A DNA stretch of 64,000 nucleotides from Helicobacter sp. (lineage in GTDB: Bacteria; Campylobacterota; Campylobacteria; Campylobacterales; Helicobacteraceae), in contig JAFLSC010000003.1 in assembly GCA_022511145.1 (NCBI GenBank), positions 1 through 64,000 on the forward strand. The letters are read 5' to 3'. This document shows positions 44,601 through 54,084 of the stretch, in pieces. Below the pieces are notes generated by a model. The model searched no databases and had not been told where the DNA came from. It worked only from the letters and a program-made list of their open reading frames with translations. The position numbers and the translations under genes are program-made. Numbering within the stretch: position 1 is the first letter of the stretch; the number at the start of each line of letters is the position of its first letter.

Positions 44601-44690
44601 AGAAGAAGTTTAGCGGAGATTTTTTTAATAACTTATAAAACTAAATTAAGATAGAATAACAAACTTATTTTTTATAGAGGAGATGAGTTT

Positions 44691-45821
44691 TTGGAAGAAT
44701 TTGATTATTATGAAGTCTTGGAAGTGCATAAAAGTGCAACTAATGATGAAATTAAAAAAGCTTATCGGAAAATGGCTTTAAAATACCACCCTGATAGGAA
44801 TCCGGATAATAAAGAAGCCGAAGAAGCCTTTAAAAAAGTCAATGAAGCCTATCAAATCCTAAGCGATGCGGAAAAAAGACAAATTTATGACCGCTATGGC
44901 AAAAAAGGCTTAGAAAGTAGTGGCGTAAGTTTTGGTGATATGGATTTAGGCGGGATTTTTGATATTTTTAATTCTGTTTTTAGCGGAGGAAGCGGCTTTG
45001 GAGGTTTTGGGAGTGGTTTTGGAAGAAACACACGAAAGCAAGATAAATACTCAAGAGATTTAGCAATTACCTTAGAGCTAACCTTTAATGAAGCGATTTT
45101 TGGTTGCAAAAAAGAAATCGAGATTGTTTATAAAAAAGCGTGTAAAGCGTGTAAAGGAAGTGGAGCAAAAGAAGGCAAGGTTAGCACTTGCCCTACTTGT
45201 AAAGGAAGTGGGAGAGAATCTTTCACGCAAGGTTTTATGACTTTTGCTCAAACTTGCTCAACCTGTCAAGGAAGCGGACAAACTATTACTGAAAAATGTC
45301 CAGAATGTAGAGGAAAGGGCTTTGAGGAAGTCAAAGAAAGCTTTGAGGTTAATATCCCTGAAGGTGTGGATAGCCAAAATCAAATCCGCATTACAAAACG
45401 TGGCAACGAAATGAACGATGGGAGTCGTGGGGATTTGTATTTAGAAATTGAAGTAAAAGAAGATGAGCATTTTATCCGCCACAATAATGACCTTTATTTA
45501 GAAGTTCCTGTGTTTTTTACACTTGTAATGCTTGGTGGGGTGATAAAAGTCCCTACGCCTACTAAAGAGTTAGAGTTAAAAATCCCTGCAGGTGTCAAAG
45601 ATAAGCAACAATTTGTCTTTCACGGCGAAGGGGTAAAAAGCGTATCTAGCGGGAGAAAAGGGAATTTTATTGCAGTAGTGAATATTGTTTATCCTCAAAA
45701 ACTCGATGAAAAACAAAAGGAGCTTGTCAGCAATCTGCACCAATCTTTTGGCTATGAGGAATCAAAACCGATTAATTGCCTTGAGGGCTTAATGGAAAAA
45801 GTAAAAAAATGGTTTAAATAA
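44691..45821 (+). CDS. dnaJ: Chaperone protein DnaJ
   Basis: Hsp40 co-chaperone that stimulates DnaK. The 376-residue protein has the J domain with HPD at about residues 33-35, a G/F-rich linker ([13 protein letters not shown], about 100-112), four zinc repeats ([32 protein letters not shown], about 145-205) and the C-terminal substrate domains. Start TTG 44691 follows AGAGGAG. TAGAAT at 44652-44657 may be its -10 box. dnaK and grpE are not adjacent. Confidence 0.96.
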   Translation: MEEFDYYEVLEVHKSATNDEIKKAYRKMALKYHPDRNPDNKEAEEAFKKVNEAYQILSDAEKRQIYDRYGKKGLESSGVSFGDMDLGGIFDIFNSVFSGGSGFGGFGSGFGRNTRKQDKYSRDLAITLELTFNEAIFGCKKEIEIVYKKACKACKGSGAKEGKVSTCPTCKGSGRESFTQGFMTFAQTCSTCQGSGQTITEKCPECRGKGFEEVKESFEVNIPEGVDSQNQIRITKRGNEMNDGSRGDLYLEIEVKEDEHFIRHNNDLYLEVPVFFTLVMLGGVIKVPTPTKELELKIPAGVKDKQQFVFHGEGVKSVSSGRKGNFIAVVNIVYPQKLDEKQKELVSNLHQSFGYEESKPINCLEGLMEKVKKWFK

Positions 45822-46159
45822 TTTTTGCTTAGATTGCAAAAGATTTAAGTCCAAATTGTCATTGCAAACTTTCCTATCGTCATTGCAAGGTGTTGCCAAA
45901 GCAATCCACCACCTTGCCATTGCAAGGAATGAAATGCCGAAGCAATCTTTCTCAAGCCTAAGCAAATCCAACTACCAAGTTTTAAGACAAGCTTAATCCC
46001 CAAAACGAGAAAGGATATTTTCTACAATGTCGGCTTTGAAATTTAAGGCTTTATTTTAAAAATATTTAAATCTTTAGTAAAGTTTCCTTAAAAATTTTAA
46101 GAAACTAAAAGCATTCTAAGCTAGATTGGAATAATATTATCATTTTAAGTGAGGATTTG
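45822..46159. repeat. Dispersed ATTGC repeat element in the gap between dnaJ and the MFS gene
   Basis: The 338-base gap carries three copies of a CATTGCAAGG-type unit (45859, 45880 and 45918), two of them followed by GCCAAAGCAATC or GCCGAAGCAATC, so each unit forms an ATTGC/GCAAT inverted repeat; GCAAGGTG and CACCTTGC additionally form a larger stem (about 45884-45925). A degenerate copy (CATTGCAAG ... GGCAATCCC) lies at 36615-36650. The rest of the gap is AT-rich and holds the promoter of the MFS operon, but no clear box. Confidence 0.6.
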
Positions 46160-47311
46160 ATGAGTAAAAATTTGAGGCTTTGTGTGATTATGCTAAGTGC
46201 AATTGTTACAATTTCTAGTCTTTATATTACGCAACCCATTCAGCCCCTTTTGGTTAGTGAATTTCAAATCTCCAAAACGCAAGTCAGCCTTTTTACTTCT
46301 GTTGTGCTGCTTGCCTTAGCCTTTGCTCCGATTTTTTATGGTTATTTATTAGAGAAATTTCAAACACGTCTTATCCTCTCTACTTCATTGAGCTTAACAG
46401 GAATTTTTCAATGCCTTTTATGCCTAAGCATTAATTATGAAATGTTCCTTGCCCTTAGAATCCTTGAAGCTCTCGTGATTCCTGCTGCTCTAACAGCGAC
46501 TTTGACGACTCTAATGCGACTTGATTTAAATAACACACAAAAATACATTAGTATTTATGTTGCCTCAACCGTTTTTGGTGGCGTTTTATCCCGTGTTGGA
46601 GGAGGATTACTAACAACTTTATTTTCTTGGCAATTTACTTTTATTACACTAGGTATTACCACCCTTATTATTGCAATCTTAACTTTTCGCTTCCCTAATG
46701 ATAATGAAAAAATCCAAAGTGCTAAAATCACGCCCAAAATCATTTTAACTCTTTTAGGTGATAGACGCTATGTACTTTTGTATGGCGGTGCTTTCTTGGT
46801 GTGCTTTTGTTTTCAAGGTGCTCTTAATTTTATGCCTTTTGAAATCACACAAAATAATCCCTCTGTTACTCCTGCTCAAATAGGATTCCTCTATGTGGGC
46901 TATATTATTGGGATTATCACTGCTTTATTAGCCAGCAGAATCACAAAATTTATTGGAGGGGAGATAAGAACCATTGTGCTTGGTTTTATAATTTTTAGCA
47001 TTGCCCTCTTGATTATGCTCTTAAAGGATTTTTGGTGGCTCTTTTTTGCTGTTTTTGTGATTTGTATTGGAATGTTTATTACTCATAGTGTGCTTTCTTC
47101 TTTTGTTAATTCAATCTCAACGCAAAAAAAGGGCATTACAAATGGCTTATATTTAGCTTTTTACTATACGGGAGGGACTTTTGGGACGACTCTCCCAAGT
47201 TATTTGTATCATCATTATGGTTGGAATGTTTTGTGCTGCTTTTTAAGCTTTATTCTTTTTATGAGTGCGTTTTGTTTTTGGAAACTTCAATTTATCTTTA
47301 AAGGAATCTAA
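46160..47311 (+). CDS. MFS transporter (drug efflux/YnfM-like)
   Basis: A 383-residue major facilitator protein with 12 membrane helices. SSLYITQPIQPLLVSEFQIS (about residues 15-34) is the usual substrate-binding opening of the YnfM/AraJ-like exporter group, and AFAPIFYGYLLEKFQTR (about 54-70) holds the loop 2-3 signature. ATG 46160 is taken as start because GAGG lies five bases ahead; the TTG at 46157 is inferior. The substrate is unknown; H. pylori has a similar gene. Its TAATG overlap couples it to the first dynamin-like gene. Confidence 0.85.
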   Translation: MSKNLRLCVIMLSAIVTISSLYITQPIQPLLVSEFQISKTQVSLFTSVVLLALAFAPIFYGYLLEKFQTRLILSTSLSLTGIFQCLLCLSINYEMFLALRILEALVIPAALTATLTTLMRLDLNNTQKYISIYVASTVFGGVLSRVGGGLLTTLFSWQFTFITLGITTLIIAILTFRFPNDNEKIQSAKITPKIILTLLGDRRYVLLYGGAFLVCFCFQGALNFMPFEITQNNPSVTPAQIGFLYVGYIIGIITALLASRITKFIGGEIRTIVLGFIIFSIALLIMLLKDFWWLFFAVFVICIGMFITHSVLSSFVNSISTQKKGITNGLYLAFYYTGGTFGTTLPSYLYHHYGWNVLCCFLSFILFMSAFCFWKLQFIFKGI

Positions 47312-49605
47312 TGGAAACTTTTTCTCTTGAATCATATTTTCCCCAACTTCTCCCCTTGCAAAATTTTCATATTCTAAGTGATAATTTAGAAGATGATAGC
47401 GATATTTTAGCGATATTCCTAAGCCTTGATGCTCATCATTTTAACTTATTCTATCAAGCTCCTGTTTTATTGCATCTTTTTGATAAATACCTTAAAAAAG
47501 AGCCTAGTTTTAGACTTATTTTGCAGACTCAATACAGCATTTGTCTTTTACTCTCTAAATCAAATTCCAAACCCCTTATTCAAAAAACACTCCAAAAACT
47601 TGCCATCTTAAAGCAAAATCAACTCATAAACGGGGAGCATTTCAATAAGATTGAAAATATTTTAAACCAACTTGCTTTAACCACTAATGTATCCGATAAA
47701 ACCTCTATTGCCTCTGCTTTGGAAAATCAATTGCAGGGGGATTTTTTCAATCAAAGCGTTAAAATCCTCTCACAGCAATCCCAAAAACTTCTTGATTGTG
47801 ATTTGAGCGTGCAAGATTTGCTTAATTCCTTACTTGAAAATCTCCAAACACAAAAATTTTCACTCGGAATCACAGGTGTTTTAAGTGCAGGGAAAAGCAC
47901 CTTTTTAAATGCACTTTTGGGACAAGAGGTTTTAGGAACTTCAACAATCCCTGAAACAGCCAACCTCACAATCCTCAAATACGCTCAAGAACCTTATGCC
48001 CAAATTACTTTTTGGAACACAAAAGAATGGGAGGAAATTCAAAATTATATGGACGAGGAGACTAAAGCAAAACTCCTCTCCTCTAGCGATTTTCAATCCC
48101 AAATCCAAAATTTTATTGCACCTCAAGCTATTACACAAAAAATTGCTATTAGCGATTTGCCCACTTACACTTCAGCAAATCACCCCAGCAAACTTTGCAA
48201 TCTTATCAAGCAAACAACGCTTTTTACCCCTTTAGTTTTTTTAGAAAATAATGTTGAAATTGTCGATACTCCGGGACTTGATGACCCTATTATTTTAAGA
48301 GAGGAAATCACAAAAAGTTATATTCAAAAGTGCGATTTACTCATTCATACGATGAATGCCTCTCAAGCTGCCACACAAATTGATATTGATTTTATTCTTG
48401 AAACGCTGCAAACAAGCAATATTGCAAGAATCTTGATTTTACTCACTCATATTGATTTGCTCTCCCAAAAAGAGCTTGAGGGCGTGTTAAATTACACACA
48501 GCAAAGTATCCGCAATCAGCTTTTAAAAACAATGCCTAACAATCAAGCTTCCTTGCTCCTTAAGCGTTTGGATTTTATCCCTCTAGCGAGTTATCCTGCC
48601 CTCCTTACTCAAACTAATCCCCAAAAAGCCAAAGAGCTTGGATACACTTATGAGGATTCTAATTTTCCTGCCTTGCTTAATTATCTTGAAAACACACTCT
48701 TAGGAAGCAATAGCACCAAAGCAAAAGATATTATATTCCTTACCACAGAGGGTTTTAGCAAGATTGCAAAAAAAATCTTAGAAGAAATCACCCTTAAACA
48801 AAAGCTCCTTTTTAGCACTCAAGAGGAAATTAAGCAACTCATCAAAGAAGCAACCAAAGAGAGAGAAATTGCCCTTAAAGAATATCAAGAATCCCAAAAT
48901 ACCTTGCAAAATGCTAAGGCAGAAGTTCAAGATTATCTCCACACACTCCAAAATTTCCTTACTCAAAAGCTCAAAGAAGCTCAAAATATCCTAGCTCAAA
49001 GGATTTTTGATGATATAATTTATGATTTTGAAAAAAATAAAACCCCAAATCTTGAGAGATTGGAAAATATCCTCGCACAGGGTTTAAAAGATTTTCTCGT
49101 TGATATTTTGCGAAGTTATGGGCAAAATCTCAATAAAAAAATCACTCAAATCCAAAGCCGATTTGAAAACCTAAATACTAACATTCCCCACAATCTTTCT
49201 TTTAATCAAAGCAATCTTAATAAAACCCAAAAGCTCATTTTCTCTAAACTCCAAACTTTAATTAAAAATGCTAACAAAAGCCAAAAAAACAGCCTTTTAC
49301 TCGCTTTGCAAAATCTCTTTATAGAATCCTTTGGAGATTTTGAAAATCTCATTCTTACCCAAAGCAAACTTTTAGAAGAAAATTTAATTAAAGGATTTCA
49401 AGAAGCCTTAGAGAGCATTTATTTGGAGACTAAATCGCTTTTGGATTCCAAAGATGAAATTTTACAAAATGCCCTCAAACAAAATGATTCTAAGGAAATT
49501 CACAAAGAAGAGCAGCAAAAAATACTCAATGCCAAGCATATTCAAATCCAAGAATCTCTCCATTGCTTTGATGAACTTAAAAACTTTGCCACAAGGAATC
49601 TTTAA
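47311..49605 (+). CDS. Dynamin-like GTPase 1
   Basis: A 764-residue bacterial dynamin-like protein. An N-terminal helical region (1-185) precedes the GTPase domain: G1 GVLSAGKSTFLNALLG (about 189-204), G2 Thr in STIPETANLT, G3 DTPGLDDP (about 317-324), G4 LTHIDLLS (about 375-382). A long helical, Gln/Lys/Asn-rich stalk follows (500-764) with a hydrophobic patch (VDILRSYG region). It pairs with the next gene. In C. jejuni a comparable adjacent pair (Cj0411/Cj0412) forms a heterotetramer that tethers membranes. Coupled to both neighbours by one-base overlaps (TAATG). Confidence 0.88.
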   Translation: METFSLESYFPQLLPLQNFHILSDNLEDDSDILAIFLSLDAHHFNLFYQAPVLLHLFDKYLKKEPSFRLILQTQYSICLLLSKSNSKPLIQKTLQKLAILKQNQLINGEHFNKIENILNQLALTTNVSDKTSIASALENQLQGDFFNQSVKILSQQSQKLLDCDLSVQDLLNSLLENLQTQKFSLGITGVLSAGKSTFLNALLGQEVLGTSTIPETANLTILKYAQEPYAQITFWNTKEWEEIQNYMDEETKAKLLSSSDFQSQIQNFIAPQAITQKIAISDLPTYTSANHPSKLCNLIKQTTLFTPLVFLENNVEIVDTPGLDDPIILREEITKSYIQKCDLLIHTMNASQAATQIDIDFILETLQTSNIARILILLTHIDLLSQKELEGVLNYTQQSIRNQLLKTMPNNQASLLLKRLDFIPLASYPALLTQTNPQKAKELGYTYEDSNFPALLNYLENTLLGSNSTKAKDIIFLTTEGFSKIAKKILEEITLKQKLLFSTQEEIKQLIKEATKEREIALKEYQESQNTLQNAKAEVQDYLHTLQNFLTQKLKEAQNILAQRIFDDIIYDFEKNKTPNLERLENILAQGLKDFLVDILRSYGQNLNKKITQIQSRFENLNTNIPHNLSFNQSNLNKTQKLIFSKLQTLIKNANKSQKNSLLLALQNLFIESFGDFENLILTQSKLLEENLIKGFQEALESIYLETKSLLDSKDEILQNALKQNDSKEIHKEEQQKILNAKHIQIQESLHCFDELKNFATRNL

Positions 49606-51644
49606 TGCTTCAAAAATACATCACTCAATGCCAACAAATCCTCGCACAAAATAACACCCAAAGCCCGATTGAAAAGCTTATTTTAGCTTGCGAAAATACT
49701 CTTAATCCTAATGATTATGCTCTAAGTTTTTTTGAAAACCTCAAAACTCAAAGCAAAGAAGCAATGCAAATCGCTATTGTCGGGCAATTCTCAAGCGGTA
49801 AAAGCACCTTTTTAAATGCACTTTTGGGGCAGGATATTCTCCCTACAGGTGCTACGCCTATCACTTCTAAAGTTTGTAAAATTTGTTATGGTGAGGATTA
49901 TATTTTGGAAATCCATTATAAAGATGGTAGAAAGATTTTACAAAATGTGAATTTCTTGCAAGAACTCACGCGTGAAAAATCCCAAAATATAGACCATTTT
50001 TGCCTCTATGTGCCTCTTTTGCTTCTTAAGGAGATTAATTTTTTGGATACGCCCGGATTTAATTCCCAAAATGAAGAAGACACTTTCACCACGCAAAAAA
50101 TTTTAGAAAATGTTGATGGGATTATTTGGCTAACCCTCATTGATAATGCAGGTAAAAAAAGTGAAACTAATCTACTTAAAGCAATGATGAAGCATTACTC
50201 TCAAAAAAGCCTTTGCGTTTTAAATCAAAAAGACAGACTTAAAAATGAAGAAGAGGTGCAAACAAGCCTTGAATATGCTAAAAATGCTTTTAGTGGGATT
50301 TTTGCAGAGGTGATTCCTATTTCTGCTAAAACAGCCCTCAAAGCAAGGCTTAACACAGCACAACAAATTCTCGCACTCTCTCTTAACCATTTCGCCCAAG
50401 AACTCCAAGAGTTTTCTCGCCAAGAAGATTTGCAAATCCGCTACAACACTTCGTGGCTTGATAATCTCCATCAACAAACCAAAGAGCATATTAGCCAAGA
50501 GCAAAAACGACTTGAGTCCTCTAAAAGTTCTTATGAACAATTAATGCAAGATTCTAATATGCCTGCTATTTTTGAATTTTTAAAAACAACCATTAAACCT
50601 CAATCCAAAATTGCTAAACAATTCAGCATTGCAAGAAAACTAAGAGAACAGCATATTTTATTGCATTATCAATATCACAAAATCCTTCTTTGCTATAAAA
50701 AACTCAAAGTAATCCTTAAATTGCATCAAGAAAAAACCACTACCCTTTGCTACCAAGCACAAGAAAAAGAGCAAAAAGTCTTTAATGACCTCTATATTGG
50801 CTTAGATTCCCTTTTGGATTCCCTCTCCCAAAAAATCTATAATAGCCTTACTAAAAAATCTTTGACTTTTAGTGTGCAAGATAAAGGGTTGCTTGGAAGA
50901 GTAAAACTCAATAATCACACAAGTGAAGTAACGCTGCTTAATCTCGACCAACTTCGCCTTGAATTGCAAAATCCTGATACGCAATTAGTGAAAAATTTTA
51001 GAAGCTTAAGTGTGCAAATCAAAAACTTTTGTGAAGCATTTTTAAGCGGGATTGAGAAGTTTTCACAAAATCTTACATCAGAGATTTTAGAGTGGAAAAC
51101 CAAAGAGATTCAAAAACAAGAGCTTTATAAATACGCCCCACAAAATCAAAGTCTTAAAGAATTAGAAAATTTCGCCCAAAAAAGCTATGAAAATTTACTC
51201 ATTGATTTTTATAAAAATGATTTAATGGCAACCTCTTTTTTGCAAAGTGAGTTAAATTTTCTTAGCCAATTTATTTCCACAAACTACAATAACGCACTAG
51301 ACTTAGCACTTAATAAACTCGATTCTAAAATCCAATATGCCCTTAAAAAACATCAAGAAAATCCCTTGGAATTTGCCCTTTTTAACCCGACATTAGAGAA
51401 TATTCGAGATTTTCTTAATGAAGCTTTTTGTTTTGAGCAATTTCAAGCAAGACTTTTTGGACCAATGAATCTTTTGAAAAAAACTTATTCACAATTTCTG
51501 CATCAATTAGAAAAAATAACCACAAATAAGATACAATTCGTTATGCAAAATACCCTTGCTCCTCAACAAGAAATTCACAAGATTCAAGCGAGTTTAGGGG
51601 AAATCAAAGCATTTTTGCAAAAAATTGGAACTAATCTTGCTTAA
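49605..51644 (+). CDS. Dynamin-like GTPase 2
   Basis: The 679-residue partner of the preceding gene. The GTPase domain lies near the N-terminus: G1 GQFSSGKSTFLNALLG (about residues 60-75), G2 in LPTGATPITSK, G3 DTPGFNSQ (about 147-154), and G4 as LNQKDRLK (about 205-212), where Gln replaces Lys of the usual NKxD. A helical stalk follows, with a possible paddle near 350-390 (REQHILLHYQYHKILLCYKK). The two genes share the FLNALLGQ region, indicating an old duplication. Expected site is the inner membrane. ATG 49605 overlaps the previous stop. Confidence 0.88.
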   Translation: MLQKYITQCQQILAQNNTQSPIEKLILACENTLNPNDYALSFFENLKTQSKEAMQIAIVGQFSSGKSTFLNALLGQDILPTGATPITSKVCKICYGEDYILEIHYKDGRKILQNVNFLQELTREKSQNIDHFCLYVPLLLLKEINFLDTPGFNSQNEEDTFTTQKILENVDGIIWLTLIDNAGKKSETNLLKAMMKHYSQKSLCVLNQKDRLKNEEEVQTSLEYAKNAFSGIFAEVIPISAKTALKARLNTAQQILALSLNHFAQELQEFSRQEDLQIRYNTSWLDNLHQQTKEHISQEQKRLESSKSSYEQLMQDSNMPAIFEFLKTTIKPQSKIAKQFSIARKLREQHILLHYQYHKILLCYKKLKVILKLHQEKTTTLCYQAQEKEQKVFNDLYIGLDSLLDSLSQKIYNSLTKKSLTFSVQDKGLLGRVKLNNHTSEVTLLNLDQLRLELQNPDTQLVKNFRSLSVQIKNFCEAFLSGIEKFSQNLTSEILEWKTKEIQKQELYKYAPQNQSLKELENFAQKSYENLLIDFYKNDLMATSFLQSELNFLSQFISTNYNNALDLALNKLDSKIQYALKKHQENPLEFALFNPTLENIRDFLNEAFCFEQFQARLFGPMNLLKKTYSQFLHQLEKITTNKIQFVMQNTLAPQQEIHKIQASLGEIKAFLQKIGTNLA

Positions 51645-51677
51645 AGTAAGATTAGATTTTGTATCAAGGAAGTAGTA

Positions 51678-52487
51678 ATGAAAGTAGAGCTCTTAGAGCC
51701 TTACATACAAATCAGCATTGAAAAGGAATCGCAATTTGTAATGCGAGCCATTAATTTTGCCTATAAACATTTCTCAAAAGCCTATCGTCTCTCAAATTCT
51801 GTTTTGATTCTTGATGATGGGCATCGTTATAAGAAAGATTATTTGCTAAATTGGGCTTATCACGTAGGAATGCAAAGTGAAGGAAGAAAAGAAAGCGAGG
51901 ATTTTCAAACTATTTTAGAGCATAGCTACTTACCCTTACGCATTAAAATCATTGAAAAAACGGGTATTTTAGAATATGTTTGTGTGTCTTTGCAAATCGT
52001 GCAAAGTAGCCTAGAAAATTCTCAAGTTTGCTTGAAATTAAGCCGTCCTAATCGCTTAGTGAGACGCTATTTGACTTCCTTATTCCAAGATTTTCTTTTA
52101 AGTTATACTAAACAAGAAGTCTTTTTGGATTCAGGAAGCCCTTATTTTTGGGAAAAATTAATCGGAGCAATTTCTCAAAAGGTTATTCATAATGTTGTTT
52201 TAGATTTTGATTATGAGACTTTCAAAACCCACAATACTTTTGAATGCTTTGAAGAATACCTAACTAAAGATGAAAAATTACTAAAGAAAAGTTACAAAAT
52301 CCTTGGTTGTAGTTATAATGACGATTTTGAATCTGTCAAAAATCGCTATATCGAGTTAGCCAAACTTTATCACCCTGATAATGTTTATGGGCAGGATAAA
52401 AAGATTATTGATGGTTATACAGAGAAATTCAGAATCATCAAAGAAGCCTATGAAAATATTAAAACAAATTTTAGGCGTGTAGCATAA
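51678..52487 (+). CDS. C-terminal J-domain protein
   Basis: A 269-residue protein whose last 65 residues are a J domain: SYKILGCSYNDDFESVKNRY, then LAKLYHPDN with HPD at about 232-234, then FRIIKEAYENIK. The first 200 residues are a domain I cannot assign, with no signal peptide or membrane helix. J domains recruit DnaK, so this could bring Hsp70 to a specific client. It lies 33 bases after the dynamin pair and 9 before the next gene; similar J proteins occur in Campylobacter, but a link with dynamins is positional inference. ATG follows AAGGAAG. Confidence 0.85.
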   Translation: MKVELLEPYIQISIEKESQFVMRAINFAYKHFSKAYRLSNSVLILDDGHRYKKDYLLNWAYHVGMQSEGRKESEDFQTILEHSYLPLRIKIIEKTGILEYVCVSLQIVQSSLENSQVCLKLSRPNRLVRRYLTSLFQDFLLSYTKQEVFLDSGSPYFWEKLIGAISQKVIHNVVLDFDYETFKTHNTFECFEEYLTKDEKLLKKSYKILGCSYNDDFESVKNRYIELAKLYHPDNVYGQDKKIIDGYTEKFRIIKEAYENIKTNFRRVA

Positions 52488-52496
52488 GGAGAGACA

Positions 52497-53228
52497 ATGA
52501 GGAATGAGGAAATTAAAGTTGATTTTAATAACGAACCCCCAAGGGGTTTTTTGAGACGCTTATTTGTCGTTATTTTAGCTATTATTGCTTCATTTGGGAT
52601 ATTCCTCTATATCGTTGATCAACCCTATGGGGAAAAACTCATCAGTTACGCTCAAGAGATTTTAGGGATTCCTAATACTAACCCTGCCAAAATGCCTCTA
52701 GCGATAAATCCTAATGAAGACAATGCGGTTGTTTTGGCAAAAGATGAAGAGATTTTGCGTCTCCAACAAGCCTTAGCCCAAAAAGAAAATGAGCTAACTG
52801 CCCTTTCTGCATCGGTTAATGGGCTAAGCAGTTCCGTTGAACAAATGAAAAAAGACAGGCAAACCATAACTAATAATATGCGTTTTTCCATTAAACCTAA
52901 AAAACAAATTGTTACAGAATGCTACTCTATGGTTAGGGGCGAGTGGAAAATCCCCCAAGCTTGTTTGCTCTCTATTGCAACCAAAGTGAATGCGGAACTC
53001 GCTAATGATAAAAGAGTAGTGGCTTTTGAGGTAAGTGGAATCGTCGATAGTGTCCCTTATGGTGGCTTATCTCCCGAGTTAAAGCAAGAAGGTTTGGCAA
53101 GTTTTAGAGCGTGGGAAGCTATCCGTGAAATTAACAGAAAAATCCCCACTGCCACAGCATTTGAGGGTGCAAGCATACAATCCCCAGATAAGCGGGGATA
53201 CAGTATTAAGGCATATTTTGTCGAATAA
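52497..53228 (+). CDS. Membrane-anchored periplasmic coiled-coil protein, unknown function
   Basis: A 243-residue protein with a short cytoplasmic N-terminus, one membrane helix (about residues 21-42, LFVVILAIIASFGIFLYIV), a coiled coil (about 80-125, KDEEILRLQQALAQKENEL) and a periplasmic C-terminal domain (about 135-243) beginning KKQIVTECYSMVRGEWKIPQ, which holds two Cys that may pair. I do not know a characterised family; an adjacent periplasmic protein also follows the dynamin pair in C. jejuni. AGGAGAG precedes ATG. nadK starts one base after its stop. Confidence 0.75.
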   Translation: MRNEEIKVDFNNEPPRGFLRRLFVVILAIIASFGIFLYIVDQPYGEKLISYAQEILGIPNTNPAKMPLAINPNEDNAVVLAKDEEILRLQQALAQKENELTALSASVNGLSSSVEQMKKDRQTITNNMRFSIKPKKQIVTECYSMVRGEWKIPQACLLSIATKVNAELANDKRVVAFEVSGIVDSVPYGGLSPELKQEGLASFRAWEAIREINRKIPTATAFEGASIQSPDKRGYSIKAYFVE

Positions 53229-53229
53229 A

Positions 53230-54084
53230 ATGCAAAATAATCCTATCCACACTTTAGGCGTATTCTTACGCCCTTCCTCTCCACAAATCAAAGATGATTT
53301 TTTAGAGTTCCAAGCCCTTGCTTTGGATTTAGGATTTTTAGTCTATTTGGATTCCATTAGTGCGGGAATGATAGGAATGCAAGGACTAGATTTCAAGGAA
53401 CTTTGCAAAAAAAGCGATGCTCTTGTTACCTTAGGGGGTGATGGCACACTCATCTCTACGGCTCGCCGCTCCTTTTTGTATCAAAAACCAATTTTGGGGA
53501 TTAATATGGGAAATCTAGGATTCCTGACAGATTTAAAGAAAGATGAAATTGCCACCTTTTTACCTCAACTCAAAATCGGGCATTATCGCATTGCTAATCA
53601 TCTGCTTTTAGAAGGAAAAATTGAAAATGAAGAGCCTTTTTATGCTCTCAATGAAGTGCTTTTAATGCGACTTAGTGATTCCTCGATGATTCATATTAAA
53701 GCTTTTATTGATGGGGAATATTTCAATTCTTACTGGGGTGATGGCTTGATTGTTGCCACACCCACAGGCTCAACAGCTTACAATATCAGTGCGGGAGGTG
53801 CGGTTGTCTATCCCTTTTCTAACAACCTCCTTGTTACTCCCATTTGTCCGCACTCTCTTACCCAAAGACCTTTGATTTTACCCGGAGAATTTACCATACA
53901 AGCCGAATTAGGCGAAAGAGGGCGTTGCAATATTATTATTGATGGGCAAGAAAATAAAACCCTCAAACACGGACAAAGAATCCATATCAAAACCTTAAAT
54001 GAGGGTGCAAAACTCATTCATAACGCACAATGGAATTATTTTAAAATCCTTAAAGAAAAATTTCATTGGGGGACTTGGGATTAA
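53230..54084 (+). CDS. nadK: NAD kinase
   Basis: Phosphorylates NAD to NADP. The 284-residue enzyme begins HTLGVFLRP and has the LVTLGGDGTLISTARR motif (about residues 68-83, GGDG), GDGLIVATPTGSTAYNISAGG (about 174-194) and NHLLLEGKI; all catalytic motifs are intact. ATG 53230 gives the family length; the frame extends upstream inside the preceding gene but those starts are not needed. A TTG at 53218 with AAGG ahead is an alternative. Overlaps recN by one base. Confidence 0.94.
   Translation: MQNNPIHTLGVFLRPSSPQIKDDFLEFQALALDLGFLVYLDSISAGMIGMQGLDFKELCKKSDALVTLGGDGTLISTARRSFLYQKPILGINMGNLGFLTDLKKDEIATFLPQLKIGHYRIANHLLLEGKIENEEPFYALNEVLLMRLSDSSMIHIKAFIDGEYFNSYWGDGLIVATPTGSTAYNISAGGAVVYPFSNNLLVTPICPHSLTQRPLILPGEFTIQAELGERGRCNIIIDGQENKTLKHGQRIHIKTLNEGAKLIHNAQWNYFKILKEKFHWGTWD

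Noticed and set aside
45859..45948. CRISPR array
   Set aside because: The repeats are irregularly spaced, of inverted ATTGC type, without equal spacers or cas genes.
53125..53229. Longer N-terminus for nadK
   Set aside because: Lies inside the preceding gene and is not part of the NadK fold.
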